From contig SRJI02000018.1 in the NCBI GenBank assembly GCA_005473895.2, forward strand, positions 85,040-149,039: a DNA stretch of 64,000 nt, written 5' to 3'. Below, one piece after another: positions 15,658-23,883 of this stretch. The DNA comes from Carideicomes alvinocaridis. Its GTDB lineage: Bacteria > Pseudomonadota > Alphaproteobacteria > Rhodobacterales > Rhodobacteraceae. Under the pieces are notes generated by a model, which made no database searches, was not told where the DNA came from, and saw only the letters and a list, made by a program, of their open reading frames with translations. Position numbers and translations under genes: made by a program. The stretch's first letter is position 1; each line of letters begins with the position of its first letter.

Positions 15658-17172
15658 GTGGCGAGTTCCGACAAACCCGGCAAGACCGCGAAGAAGACAG
15701 CGCAAACCGCAGCCGGCAAGGGCCGGCAGACGGGGCGCGCGACGGAAGGCACCGCGAAAGCCAGCGAAGCCGGGGGCCCCTCGGGGACGGCCTCGGCATC
15801 CTCGACCGGCCCGGAGCGCGAGCTGAAGGCGCCGGTGACAAATTTCTCGCTGCCCGGCGGCGTAGGCTCCAAGGCGGCAGGCGCCTCCGCGGGGGCCTCC
15901 GGCGGGAAGGGCGCGGCCAAACGGGAGCTGAAGGCCCCGGTCACCGACCTCAAGAACCCGCGCAGGAGCGAGACGCCCGCGACCAGCTCGGCCAGCTCGG
16001 TCCCGCCCACCGGCAGCAAGTCGGCCGGGGCGAAGACCGAAGGCGCCACGGGGGCGAAACCCGCCGCGCAGAGCGCCCGGGCCACCGACACGACCAAGAG
16101 CGAGCCCGCGCGCAGCTCCGGTGGAAGCGGCCACGGCGCCGCCACCACCGGCGGGGCCACGGCCGCTACCGCGCAGCCCGCCCCGCGGCGCAGCGCCGGC
16201 TCCGTCTTTCTCCTGCTCCTCGGCGGCGTGATCGCGGCGGCCATCGGCTTTGGCGCGGCGTTCTACGCGATGGGTGGGCTGGGAAACCGCGACGACGGCT
16301 TCCGGTCCGAGACCAGCGCTGCCCTGCAGGACCAGTCGGAAGAGATCGCCGCCCTGCGCGACCAGCTGTCCGGCGCGGCGCAATCGGGCGACCTAGACGC
16401 CCTGTCGGGCCGCCTGGACGAGGTCGAGGCGGCAAGCGGCGTCCCCGAGGAGGTCACCCAACGTCTCGACTCGCTCGAGGGCCGCATCGACGAGATCGCC
16501 GCGCGCCTCGAGGAGCTGGAGAAGCGGCCGGTCTCCGAAGGTGTCTCGGAAGAGGCCATCGCCGCCTATGAGCGCGAGTTGCAGCGCCTGCAGGACAGCG
16601 TGGCCCAGCAGCGGCAGGAGGTCGAATCCATGGCCGCCAACGCCGCCGAGATGGAGCAGAACGCGCAGGAAACCGCGCGCCAGACCATGGCCCGCTCGGC
16701 CGCGACCCGCATCCTGACCTCGCTGCAGGCCGGCGACGGTTTCGCCTCGGCCCTGGCCGACCTGGAAGAGACCGGCACCGAGGTGCCCGAATTGCTGCGC
16801 CAGGTGGCCGACGAGGGCGTGGCCACCCGTGCCGCGCTGACCGAACGCTTTCCCGATGCCTCCCGCCGGGCGCTGGCCGCCGCGCGCGACGCCGCCCCGC
16901 AGGAGGGCGACATGGGCAGCCGTGTGGGCAACTTCCTGCGCGACCAGCTTGGCGCCCGCTCCGTCGCCCCGCGCGAGGGCGACGACCCCGACGCGGTCCT
17001 GTCGCGGGCCGAGGCGGCGGTAAAGGCGAACCGGCTGGGCGACGCGCTGGCCGAGATCGAGACCCTGCCCGACGTGGCGCAGGCGGAAATGAAGGACTGG
17101 GTCGCGGATGCCACCGCCCGGCGCGATGCGCTGCAGGCGGCGGAACAGCTCGCCCAGGACCTCAACCAGTAA
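15658..17172 (+). CDS. Mitofilin-like inner-membrane protein (COG4223 type)
   Basis: A 504-residue protein starting at GTG with AAAGGA about nine bases ahead. Residues 1-180 are a low-complexity, Ala/Gly/Lys/Ser-rich segment expected to be disordered; it contains two copies of RELKAPVT (54-61 and 89-96). One transmembrane helix follows (181-205, SVFLLLLGGVIAAAIGFGAA), then a long coiled coil (about 215-345, with Glu/Arg/Leu/Gln heptads) and a C-terminal mitofilin-like helical domain. Alphaproteobacterial Mic60/mitofilin relatives shape intracytoplasmic membranes and sit beside haem genes, as here. Confidence 0.85.
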   Translation: MASSDKPGKTAKKTAQTAAGKGRQTGRATEGTAKASEAGGPSGTASASSTGPERELKAPVTNFSLPGGVGSKAAGASAGASGGKGAAKRELKAPVTDLKNPRRSETPATSSASSVPPTGSKSAGAKTEGATGAKPAAQSARATDTTKSEPARSSGGSGHGAATTGGATAATAQPAPRRSAGSVFLLLLGGVIAAAIGFGAAFYAMGGLGNRDDGFRSETSAALQDQSEEIAALRDQLSGAAQSGDLDALSGRLDEVEAASGVPEEVTQRLDSLEGRIDEIAARLEELEKRPVSEGVSEEAIAAYERELQRLQDSVAQQRQEVESMAANAAEMEQNAQETARQTMARSAATRILTSLQAGDGFASALADLEETGTEVPELLRQVADEGVATRAALTERFPDASRRALAAARDAAPQEGDMGSRVGNFLRDQLGARSVAPREGDDPDAVLSRAEAAVKANRLGDALAEIETLPDVAQAEMKDWVADATARRDALQAAEQLAQDLNQ

Positions 17173-17184
17173 CGGGACGCATTC

Positions 17185-18747
17185 ATGCTTTGGTCGCTCA
17201 TCAAGATTCTGATCTTCATCGCGCTGATCGCCGCGGCGACCCTGGGGGCCGGCTACCTGCTGGAAACCACCGGGGGCGTGCAGGTGACCGTGGGCGGCGT
17301 GGAATACACGCTGGGCCCGCTCCAGTCGGTCATCGCGGTGCTCCTGCTGCTGCTGGCGGTCTGGATCTTCCTCAAGCTCGCCGCGCTCCTGGTGGCCGTG
17401 CTGCGCTTCATCAACGGGGACGAGACGGCGCTGTCGCGTCACTTCGACCGCAACCGCGAGCGCAAGGGCTTCAAGGCGCTGAGCGAGGGGCTGATGGCCC
17501 TGGCCTCGGGCGAGGGGCGTGTCGCCATGTCCAAGGCGGCCAAGGCGGAGCGCTACCTGCGGCGGCCGGACCTGACGAACCTGATCACCGCGCAGGCGGC
17601 CGAGATGACGGGCGACCGGCGCAAGGCGGAAGAGGTCTATCGCCGGCTGGTCACCGATGAGCGGACCCGTTTCGTCGGCGTCCGCGGGATCATGAAGCAG
17701 AAGCTGGCCGAGGGCGACACCGAGACGGCGCTCAAGCTGGCGGAGCGGGCCTTTGCGCTCAAGCCCAAGCACGAGGAAACGCAGGACATCCTGCTGCGCC
17801 TCCAGACCGAGAAAGAGGATTGGGAAGGCGCGCGCAAGACGCTCAACACCAAGCTCAAGACCGGCACCCTGCCGCGCGACGTCCACAAGCGGCGCGACGC
17901 GGTGCTGGCCCTGTCCGAGGCCCGCGGCGTGCTGGACGAAGGCCAGACGATCGAGGCCCGCGAGGCGGCGATCGAGGCGAACCGCCTGTCGCCGGACCTG
18001 GTGCCCGCCGCGGTGCTGGCCGCCCGCAGCTATGTCGAACAGGGCAAGCCGCGCTACGCGGTCCGCGTGATCAAGGCCGCCTGGCAGGCGCAGCCCCATC
18101 CCGACCTTGCCGCCGCCTTTGCCGCCATCGAGCCCGACGAGGCCCCGAAGGCGCGGATCAAGCGCTTCGGCACCCTGACCAAGATCCATCCCGATCATCG
18201 CGAAACCCGGCTGCTTCTGGCAGAGCTCAACATCGCGGCCGAGGATTTCCCCCAGGCCCGCCGCTCGCTCGGCGACCTGGCGGAGAAGGATCCGGATCAG
18301 CGCGTCCTGACCATCATGGCCGCCATCGAGCGCGGCGAGGGATCGTCGGACACGGTGGTGAAGGGCTGGCTGGCCCGGGCGCTTTCGGCCCCCCGCGGCC
18401 CGCAATGGGTCTGCGAGAACTGCCACAACATCCAGAGCGAATGGACGGCGGTCTGCACCAATTGCCACAGCTTCGACACGCTGAGCTGGACCACGCCCCC
18501 GGCCTCGGCCACGCCCTCGACCACCGGGGTGGAGATGCTGCCGCTCATCGTCGGCTCCATCGAGGACAAGCGCGACAGCTCCCCTGCGACGCAGGGCGCC
18601 CCCGCGGCCGCCCGAGAGGTGCCCGATGCGGAGGTGGTGGTGCCCGAACCGAGCGGGCGTGCCGACGGTGCCGCGCCTTCCGGCGGGAGTGCGACGAAGG
18701 GTGTGGAAGAGGCCGCGAAACCCGATGCGGAGCCAGGCAAAAAATAG
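17185..18747 (+). CDS. HemY-like TPR membrane protein
   Basis: A 520-residue inner-membrane protein with two N-terminal transmembrane helices (about 4-26 and 45-72), matching the HemY_N domain, then TPR-type helical repeats to about residue 390. Near residues 408-432 is a Cys4 zinc-ribbon-like motif (CENC then CTNC), followed by a Pro/Ala-rich tail. Despite the name the family is not protoporphyrinogen oxidase, and its exact role in haem supply is unsettled. It lies 12 bases after the mitofilin-like gene, completing a hemD-mitofilin-hemY operon. Confidence 0.87.
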   Translation: MLWSLIKILIFIALIAAATLGAGYLLETTGGVQVTVGGVEYTLGPLQSVIAVLLLLLAVWIFLKLAALLVAVLRFINGDETALSRHFDRNRERKGFKALSEGLMALASGEGRVAMSKAAKAERYLRRPDLTNLITAQAAEMTGDRRKAEEVYRRLVTDERTRFVGVRGIMKQKLAEGDTETALKLAERAFALKPKHEETQDILLRLQTEKEDWEGARKTLNTKLKTGTLPRDVHKRRDAVLALSEARGVLDEGQTIEAREAAIEANRLSPDLVPAAVLAARSYVEQGKPRYAVRVIKAAWQAQPHPDLAAAFAAIEPDEAPKARIKRFGTLTKIHPDHRETRLLLAELNIAAEDFPQARRSLGDLAEKDPDQRVLTIMAAIERGEGSSDTVVKGWLARALSAPRGPQWVCENCHNIQSEWTAVCTNCHSFDTLSWTTPPASATPSTTGVEMLPLIVGSIEDKRDSSPATQGAPAAAREVPDAEVVVPEPSGRADGAAPSGGSATKGVEEAAKPDAEPGKK

Positions 18748-18791
18748 GCTTTCGCCGCCCGTGACCCGGTGCTAAAGAGCGCCCCACCAGG

Positions 18792-18867
18792 GCCGGTGTA
18801 GCTCAGCTGGTAGAGCACGTCATTCGTAATGATGGGGTCGTAGGTTCGAGTCCTATCACCGGCACCA
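18792..18867 (+). tRNA. tRNA-Thr (anticodon CGT)
   Basis: A full cloverleaf is visible: acceptor arms GCCGGTG and CACCGGC, D-arm GCTC...GAGC, anticodon stem CGTCA/TGATG around loop TTCGTAA with anticodon CGT, and a GTTCGAGTC T-loop. CCA is encoded at 18865-18867. It reads ACG codons. No integrated element is seen beside it. Confidence 0.97.
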
Positions 18868-18905
18868 CTTTCCATCTCTGCTGCTATGGGTCACCTGATA
18901 TCCCC

Positions 18906-19208
18906 ATGATCCGGGCCATCTTTCTCCCCCTCCTCGCGCTCACGCTCCTGTCCGGCTGTGCTGGTGGTGGCGGCGGCGCGATCGGCGGCGGGCGCACGGT
19001 GGTCGAGGGGGCGGGCCCGGAGGAGTTGCTGAAGCTGCGGGCCGGTCCCGGGCTCGGCTTCCGGGTCGTGCTGGGGCTGCCGGACGGCACTGCGCTCTAC
19101 CGTCGCGACTGCGTGACGGAGATGGGCCAGCTCTGGTGCCGGGTCTCCCTCGCCGAGGCACCCGGGATCACCGGCTATGTCTCGGCCGATTACCTGTCGG
19201 ACGAGTGA
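18906..19208 (+). CDS. SH3-domain lipoprotein
   Basis: A 100-residue protein with a lipoprotein signal: hydrophobic start and lipobox LLSG-Cys18, so it should be acylated and anchored in the periplasm. A Gly-rich linker leads to a bacterial SH3 (SH3b) domain with LKLRAGPGLGFRVVLGLPDGTALYRR and a final ITGYVSADYL strand. SH3b domains commonly bind cell-wall material. It lies alone after the tRNA. Partner and function are unknown. Confidence 0.85.
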   Translation: MIRAIFLPLLALTLLSGCAGGGGGAIGGGRTVVEGAGPEELLKLRAGPGLGFRVVLGLPDGTALYRRDCVTEMGQLWCRVSLAEAPGITGYVSADYLSDE

Positions 19209-19668
19209 CGGCGCACCCCTCGTAATTGGCGAGAGCGAAGGGGAAGGTTGCCCTTGGCTCGTACGGCGCCGCTCGCCGCGAAAGAGCCGGCCAGTCATAG
19301 TGATAGAATTGGACGAGACCCCGCGGTGCGGCAAGACGCGCTGCGTCCGGCTGTCTCGCCTGATCGCGTCGGGCTGGCCGGTTTCCAGCCACGCATGAGC
19401 TTCCGGCAAATCATGGCCCCGGCCAAACTCCATCCGCGAGGGGTCGGATTGTCATAGCCCACACGGAGTTTCCCCTGAGCCTCCGGTCCTCTGCGCTCCC
19501 GGCATTGCGCGGAAAAAGCGAACACGCAGCGCCCGACCTCCCTCGATAAGGGCAAAACCCTCCCCGCCGGGCCATTTTCCTGCTAGTCTCGGCCGGCGTC
19601 ACGCAGCCTGACACCACGCCGCGACGGGTCGACCCCGTACCGGCCTCGGCCAGAACGGAGCACCGCCC
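19209..19668. other. Gene-poor stretch of about 460 bp
   Basis: No protein with family-like sequence or a good ribosome site was found on either strand; the open frames read as Arg/Ser/Pro-rich shadow translations. One small perfect stem is present, GGCTGG (19372-19377) with CCAGCC (19385-19390), without a T-tract. Base composition falls modestly toward the right end. It may contain the promoter of the secreted protein that follows. Confidence 0.6.
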
Positions 19669-20070
19669 ATGTTGACCAGGATTGCCCTTTTCATGATCGC
19701 CAGCGCGTCGGCCGCCCAGGCCGACGGCTACGGGTTCCGGACCCCTTCGGGGAACATTTATTGCAACGGCTCGATCGAGGGCGGCGAGATCGGCTGCAGC
19801 ATCGTGGAGCGCAGCGGCCCGCCCGCGGCGCCGGATCCGGGCGCCTGCAGCGGGGTCTGGGGGCATCACGTCCAGCTCGGCCCGACGGGACCGGCCCAGG
19901 TGGTCTGCGGCGCCGTCCCCCGCAAGTCGACCTATACGGACGTGGCCCCCTACGGCGTCTCGGGGCAGTTCGCGGAGATCACCTGCCACTCGGCCACCAG
20001 CGGGCTGCAATGCGCCAACCCGCAGGGCCACGGCTTCTTCCTGTCGCGGGCCAAGCAGGCGATCTGGTAG
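19669..20070 (+). CDS. Secreted protein, DUF6636-like
   Basis: A 133-residue protein with a short signal peptide (MLTRIALFMIASASAAQA, cleavage near residue 18). The mature part begins with FRTPSGNIYCNGSIEGGEIGC, the pattern associated with DUF6636, and has further Cys residues (CSGVW, VVCGA, ITCHS, LQCAN) that could form disulfides in the periplasm. Function is unknown. The nearest gene on the other side converges on it. Confidence 0.75.
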   Translation: MLTRIALFMIASASAAQADGYGFRTPSGNIYCNGSIEGGEIGCSIVERSGPPAAPDPGACSGVWGHHVQLGPTGPAQVVCGAVPRKSTYTDVAPYGVSGQFAEITCHSATSGLQCANPQGHGFFLSRAKQAIW

Positions 20071-20227
20071 CGGCAGGGCGTCGGCTGGCGATTGGTTTGG
20101 TGGCAAGGGTCATCCCCGCGGCCTGACCCATCGCGCCCTTGTGCGAGTCCTGCGCCAACACCGCCCCGATGAGCCTGCGGCGCTGCCCCTCCGACTGGCC
20201 AGAGCTCGCGGAACGGCAGAAAAGCAA

Positions 20228-20252
20228 AGGGCGGCCACCGGGGCCGCCCTTC
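20228..20252 (-). terminator. Rho-independent terminator after the ABC transporter operon
   Basis: A 10-bp perfect stem, AAGGGCGGCC (20228-20237) with GGCCGCCCTT (20243-20252), has a 5-base loop. Read on the minus strand it is followed by TTTGCTTTT, and it lies 22 bases past the binding-protein stop codon. Confidence 0.8.
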
Positions 20253-20273
20253 CCGCGTCGCGTCAGGCGAGGA

Positions 20274-21263
20274 TCACTCGAACGCCTTGTCGGTCACGTC
20301 GTGGGTCCAGGCGCCCTCGGGCTCCTTGGTGATGACCGGGTCGGAGCCGCCGGAGAGCAGCGATTCCACGGTGCGCTGGTAGTCTTCCTCGTTCAGCGTG
20401 CCGTCGGTGCCCGCGGTCAGCTTGGAGACTTCGCGCATCATGCGGCGCTGGTGCTTCTCGGTCTGGGCGCCGGTCTCGTCGTTCTCGAGCACGATGTCCG
20501 CCGCCTCGTCGGGGTTCTCCTCGGCCCATTTCCAGCCCTTCATGGAGGCCCGGACGAACCGCGCCATCTTGTCCACGAAGGCCGGATCCTCGAGGTCGTC
20601 CTCCAGCGCGTAGAGACCGTCCTCGAGCGTGGCGACGCCCTGGTCCTCGTACTTGAAGGTGATCAGGTCATCCTCGGAGATGCCCGCGTCGATGACCTGC
20701 CAGTACTCGTTGTAGGTCATGGTCGAGATGCAGGCCGCCTGCTTCTGCAGCAGCGGGTCGACGTTGAAGCCCTGCTTGAGCACCTCGACGCCGTCCTCGC
20801 CACCCTCGGTCGGGATGTCGAGCTGGCTCATCCAGGACAGGAACGGATATTCGTTGCCGAAGAACCAGACGCCCAGGGTGTGGCCGGGGAAATCCTCGGG
20901 GCCCTTGATGCCGGATTCCTTGAGACAGGTCAGCATCATGCCGGAGGACTTGAAGGGCTGGGCGATATTGACCAGCGGCAGCCCCTTCTCGCGCGCGGCC
21001 AGCGCCGCGGGCATCCATTCCACGATCACGTCGGCGCCGCCACCGGCGATCACCTGCGTCGGCGCGATGTCCGGGCCGCCCGGCTTGATCGTGACGTCGA
21101 GGTTCTCGTCCTCGTAGAACCCCTGCTCCTTGGCGACGTAATAGCCGGCGAACTGCGCCTGGGTGACCCATTTCAGCTGCAGCGTCACCTCGTCCTGCGC
21201 CTGCGCCGTCCCGGCGAGCATCGCCGCCCCCAGCGCCGCACCGGCAAGTTTCTTCATAACCAT
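20274..21263 (-). CDS. ABC transporter substrate-binding protein (NMT1/ThiY-like), putative pyrimidine uptake
   Basis: A 329-residue periplasmic binding protein of the NMT1/THI5 (SsuA-like) fold. Residues 1-22 are a signal peptide ending AQA. The mature start LQLKWVTQAQFAGYYVAKEQGFYE is the hallmark of the ThiY/RutR-regulon binding proteins. The ATG at 21263 has AAGGAGG eight bases upstream and is preferred to the one two codons later. It is the last gene of the amaB-hydA-ABC operon, so uracil, thymine, hydantoin-like or hydroxymethylpyrimidine compounds are candidate ligands. Context favours a pyrimidine-degradation substrate over a thiamine precursor. Confidence 0.88.
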   Translation of the reverse strand: MVMKKLAGAALGAAMLAGTAQAQDEVTLQLKWVTQAQFAGYYVAKEQGFYEDENLDVTIKPGGPDIAPTQVIAGGGADVIVEWMPAALAAREKGLPLVNIAQPFKSSGMMLTCLKESGIKGPEDFPGHTLGVWFFGNEYPFLSWMSQLDIPTEGGEDGVEVLKQGFNVDPLLQKQAACISTMTYNEYWQVIDAGISEDDLITFKYEDQGVATLEDGLYALEDDLEDPAFVDKMARFVRASMKGWKWAEENPDEAADIVLENDETGAQTEKHQRRMMREVSKLTAGTDGTLNEEDYQRTVESLLSGGSDPVITKEPEGAWTHDVTDKAFE

Positions 21264-21324
21264 GGTCTAGACCTCCTTGTCGTTATTGCCTTGCTTGTCG
21301 TCTTCTTCTTGTCGTTCGCGCCTC

Positions 21325-22098
21325 CTAGCGCTGCGACGGGTGCCAGAAGGTCACCCACCGTTCGACCAGCGCCACGAGCCCGTAGAGCACGGTGCCGGAT
21401 ATCGCGGATACCACGATCTCCGCCCATACCATATCAATTCCGAGGCGACCGACCTCTGTCGAGATGCGAAAGCCCATTCCCCGCGTCGGAGAGCCGAAAT
21501 ATTCGGCAACGATCGCCCCGATCAGCGCCAGCGTCGTGGCGATCTTGAGCCCGTTGAAGATGAAGGGCATCGCCGCCGGCAGCCGCAGCTTGATCAGGCT
21601 CTGGACGTGGGTCGCCGAATAGGTGCGCATCAGGTCGCGCTGCATCAGGTCGGTGGCCCCGAGCCCGGCCAGCGTGTTGACCAGCATCGGGAAGAACACC
21701 ATCACCGCGACCACCGCCGCCTTGGAATGCCAGTCGAAGCCGAACCACATCACCATGATCGGCGCCACGCCGACAATGGGAAGGGCGGCCATGAAGCTCG
21801 CCACTGGCAGCAGGCCGCGGCGCAGGAAATCGCTGCGGTCGATCAGCAGCGCCACGGCAAAACCGGTCAGCGTGCCGATCAGCATGCCGGTCAGCGCGCC
21901 CTTGATCACCGTCTGCACGAAGTCGATCCAGAGCGTCCCGGTCGAGGCCGCGAAGCGGTCGGCGATCTCGCTCGGGGCGGGCAGGATGGCGAGCGGGATG
22001 TCGAGCCCGCGCACCATCGCCTCCCACAGCAGCACCACCAGCAGGCCGAAGCCCAGCGGCAGGGCGATCTTCTGCATCCGTGTCGCTTGACCCCTCAT
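21325..22098 (-). CDS. ABC transporter permease
   Basis: A 257-residue integral membrane permease of the SsuC/TauC/ThiX type with about six helices. The EAA loop that contacts the ATPase is visible (ATDLMQRDLMRTYSATHVQSLIKLRLPAAMPFIFNGLKIA, about 150-190). The ATG overlaps the upstream permease stop (ATGA), which fixes the start; the frame is open further upstream but that part is inside the neighbour. It forms one half of a heterodimeric channel with the next gene. Confidence 0.92.
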   Translation of the reverse strand: MRGQATRMQKIALPLGFGLLVVLLWEAMVRGLDIPLAILPAPSEIADRFAASTGTLWIDFVQTVIKGALTGMLIGTLTGFAVALLIDRSDFLRRGLLPVASFMAALPIVGVAPIMVMWFGFDWHSKAAVVAVMVFFPMLVNTLAGLGATDLMQRDLMRTYSATHVQSLIKLRLPAAMPFIFNGLKIATTLALIGAIVAEYFGSPTRGMGFRISTEVGRLGIDMVWAEIVVSAISGTVLYGLVALVERWVTFWHPSQR

Positions 22099-22964
22099 GC
22101 CTGCACCCCCATCAGCCGGCCCGCCAGCCGTTCCACCCAGGTCACCACCCAGATCAGCAGAGCCGCCAGCAGTGCCGCGGCAAACAGCGCCGACCACATG
22201 ATCATCGGCTCACCGAACTGCGATCCGATCAGCATCCGCGCGCCAAGGCCCGCGATGGCGCCGGTCGGCAGCTCGCCCACGATGGCACCGACGAGGCTGG
22301 CGGCCACGGCGATCTTCAGCGAAGCGAAGAAATAGGGCATGGAGGCCGGCAGCCGCAGCTTCCAGAATACCTGTCCCTTGGTGGCCCCGTAGGTCCGCAG
22401 CAGGTCGAGCTGCATGGCGTCCGGGCTGCGCAGCCCCGCCACCATGGAGACCAGCACCGGGAAGAAACTGAGATATCCAGCGATGATCGCCTTGGGCACC
22501 ATCAGGCTGTCCGCGCCGAGCGCATTGCTCAGCACCACGATCATCGGCGCCAGCGCCACCACCGGGATGGTCTGGCTGATGATCGCCCAGGGCATGAGCG
22601 TCAGGTCCATCGCCCGGCTCAGCACGATGATCACCGCCAGTGCCACGCCGCCCACGATCCCCAGGGCAAAGCCCGCCATGGTGGCCTGGAAGGTGATGTA
22701 GCCGTGGTAGACGAGGCTGCGCTTCGACGTGACCTTCTTGTCGATGATGCCGTCATACAGCTCTGCCGCCACCTGGTGCGGGGCGGGCAGGACCGCGCGG
22801 TCCTGGTTCATCGTGTCGCGAAAGACCTCGGAGAAGGACGGCTCGGTGCCGGCGCGGGCGGCCTGGTCCATGGTCCAGGCGCGGTTCATGGCGAAGGATC
22901 CGGCGTACCAGATGGCGATGATCGCCAGCACGACGACGAGGATGGGGCCGATATTGCGTCTCAT
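22095..22964 (-). CDS. ABC transporter permease
   Basis: A 289-residue permease of the same family as its neighbour, with an extra N-terminal periplasmic stretch after the first helix (about residues 26-75). The EAA loop lies in SPDAMQLDLLRTYGATKGQVFWKLRLPASMPYFFASLKIA. Two different permeases plus one ATPase and one binding protein make a complete importer. It follows the ATPase by 37 bases and overlaps the second permease. Confidence 0.92.
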   Translation of the reverse strand: MRRNIGPILVVVLAIIAIWYAGSFAMNRAWTMDQAARAGTEPSFSEVFRDTMNQDRAVLPAPHQVAAELYDGIIDKKVTSKRSLVYHGYITFQATMAGFALGIVGGVALAVIIVLSRAMDLTLMPWAIISQTIPVVALAPMIVVLSNALGADSLMVPKAIIAGYLSFFPVLVSMVAGLRSPDAMQLDLLRTYGATKGQVFWKLRLPASMPYFFASLKIAVAASLVGAIVGELPTGAIAGLGARMLIGSQFGEPMIMWSALFAAALLAALLIWVVTWVERLAGRLMGVQA

Positions 22965-23001
22965 GCGCCGGCCCTCCGTTCGGGAATCGTTGCCATGCCG
23001 C

Positions 23002-23784
23002 TCACTCCGCCTCGTGCCCGGCGCGCAGGCCCTCGCGGACCCGGTGCGACAGCTCGATGAATTCCTTCGTGTCCCGGATGTCGAGCGGGCGTTCCGCCGG
23101 CAGCGGGCTGTCGATCACGTCCGAGATACGGCCCGGCCGGGGGCTCATGACGACGATCTTGGTCGACAGGAACACCGCCTCGGGGATGGAGTGGGTGACG
23201 AAGCCGATGGTCTTGTTCGTCTTCTTCCAGAGCGCCAGGAGCTGCTCGTTCAGGTGGTCGCGCACGATCTCGTCCAGCGCGCCGAAGGGTTCGTCCATCA
23301 GCAGGATGTCCGCGTCGAAGGCCAGCGCCCGGGCGATCGACGCCCGCTGCTGCATCCCGCCCGAAAGCTGCCAGGGATATTTCTTCTCGAAGCCGGCAAG
23401 CTCCACCAGTTCCAGCACCTGTTTCACGCGCTCGGCCTGCGCGGCCTTGTCGTAGCCCATGATCTCCAGCGGCAGGCGGATATTGCCGCCGATGGTCCTC
23501 CAGGGATAAAGCCCCGCGGCCTGGAAGACGTAGCCGTAGGCGCGGTTCTTGCGCGCCTCCTCGGGCGAGACGCCGTTGACGGTCACCTTGCCGGCGGTGG
23601 GCTTCTCGAGGTCGGCCATGACCCGCAGGAAGGTCGTCTTGCCGCAGCCCGAAGGGCCGATGAAGCTGACGAACTCGCCCCGGTTGATGTCGAGCGACAC
23701 GTCCTTGAGCGCGTTCACCGGCCCGTCATTGGTCTGGAAGGTCAGCGAAAGGTTCTTCGCCGAAATTACTGTATCCTGGCTCAC
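23002..23784 (-). CDS. ABC transporter ATP-binding protein
   Basis: A 260-residue cytosolic ATPase of the SsuB/TauB/ThiZ group starting at GTG. Walker A is GPSGCGKT (about residues 43-50), the Q-loop follows FQAAGLYPWRT, the signature is LSGGMQQR, Walker B is ILLMDEPFGALDE and the switch His is in VTHSIPEAVFLS. It energises the two permeases downstream. It lies 99 bases after hydA, in the same orientation and presumably the same RutR-controlled transcript. Confidence 0.93.
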   Translation of the reverse strand: MSQDTVISAKNLSLTFQTNDGPVNALKDVSLDINRGEFVSFIGPSGCGKTTFLRVMADLEKPTAGKVTVNGVSPEEARKNRAYGYVFQAAGLYPWRTIGGNIRLPLEIMGYDKAAQAERVKQVLELVELAGFEKKYPWQLSGGMQQRASIARALAFDADILLMDEPFGALDEIVRDHLNEQLLALWKKTNKTIGFVTHSIPEAVFLSTKIVVMSPRPGRISDVIDSPLPAERPLDIRDTKEFIELSHRVREGLRAGHEAE

Positions 23785-23883
23785 GTCTGGCTGGCCTTTT
23801 TGTTTGATGCCCCGGTCTTTTGCCGCCGGGGTTCACCGTCCCTGTTGAAGAATGCCCCGACGCATCGGCCGGGGCATCCACGC

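Noticed and set aside
18792..18867. tRNA-Thr as an integration site for a genomic island
   Set aside because: No integrase, no repeat of the tRNA 3' end downstream and no clear compositional island follow it within the window.
19168..19555. Overlapping small open frames in the gap after the SH3 lipoprotein
   Set aside because: Both strands are open over similar lengths, products are Arg/Pro/Ser-rich, and none has a convincing start.
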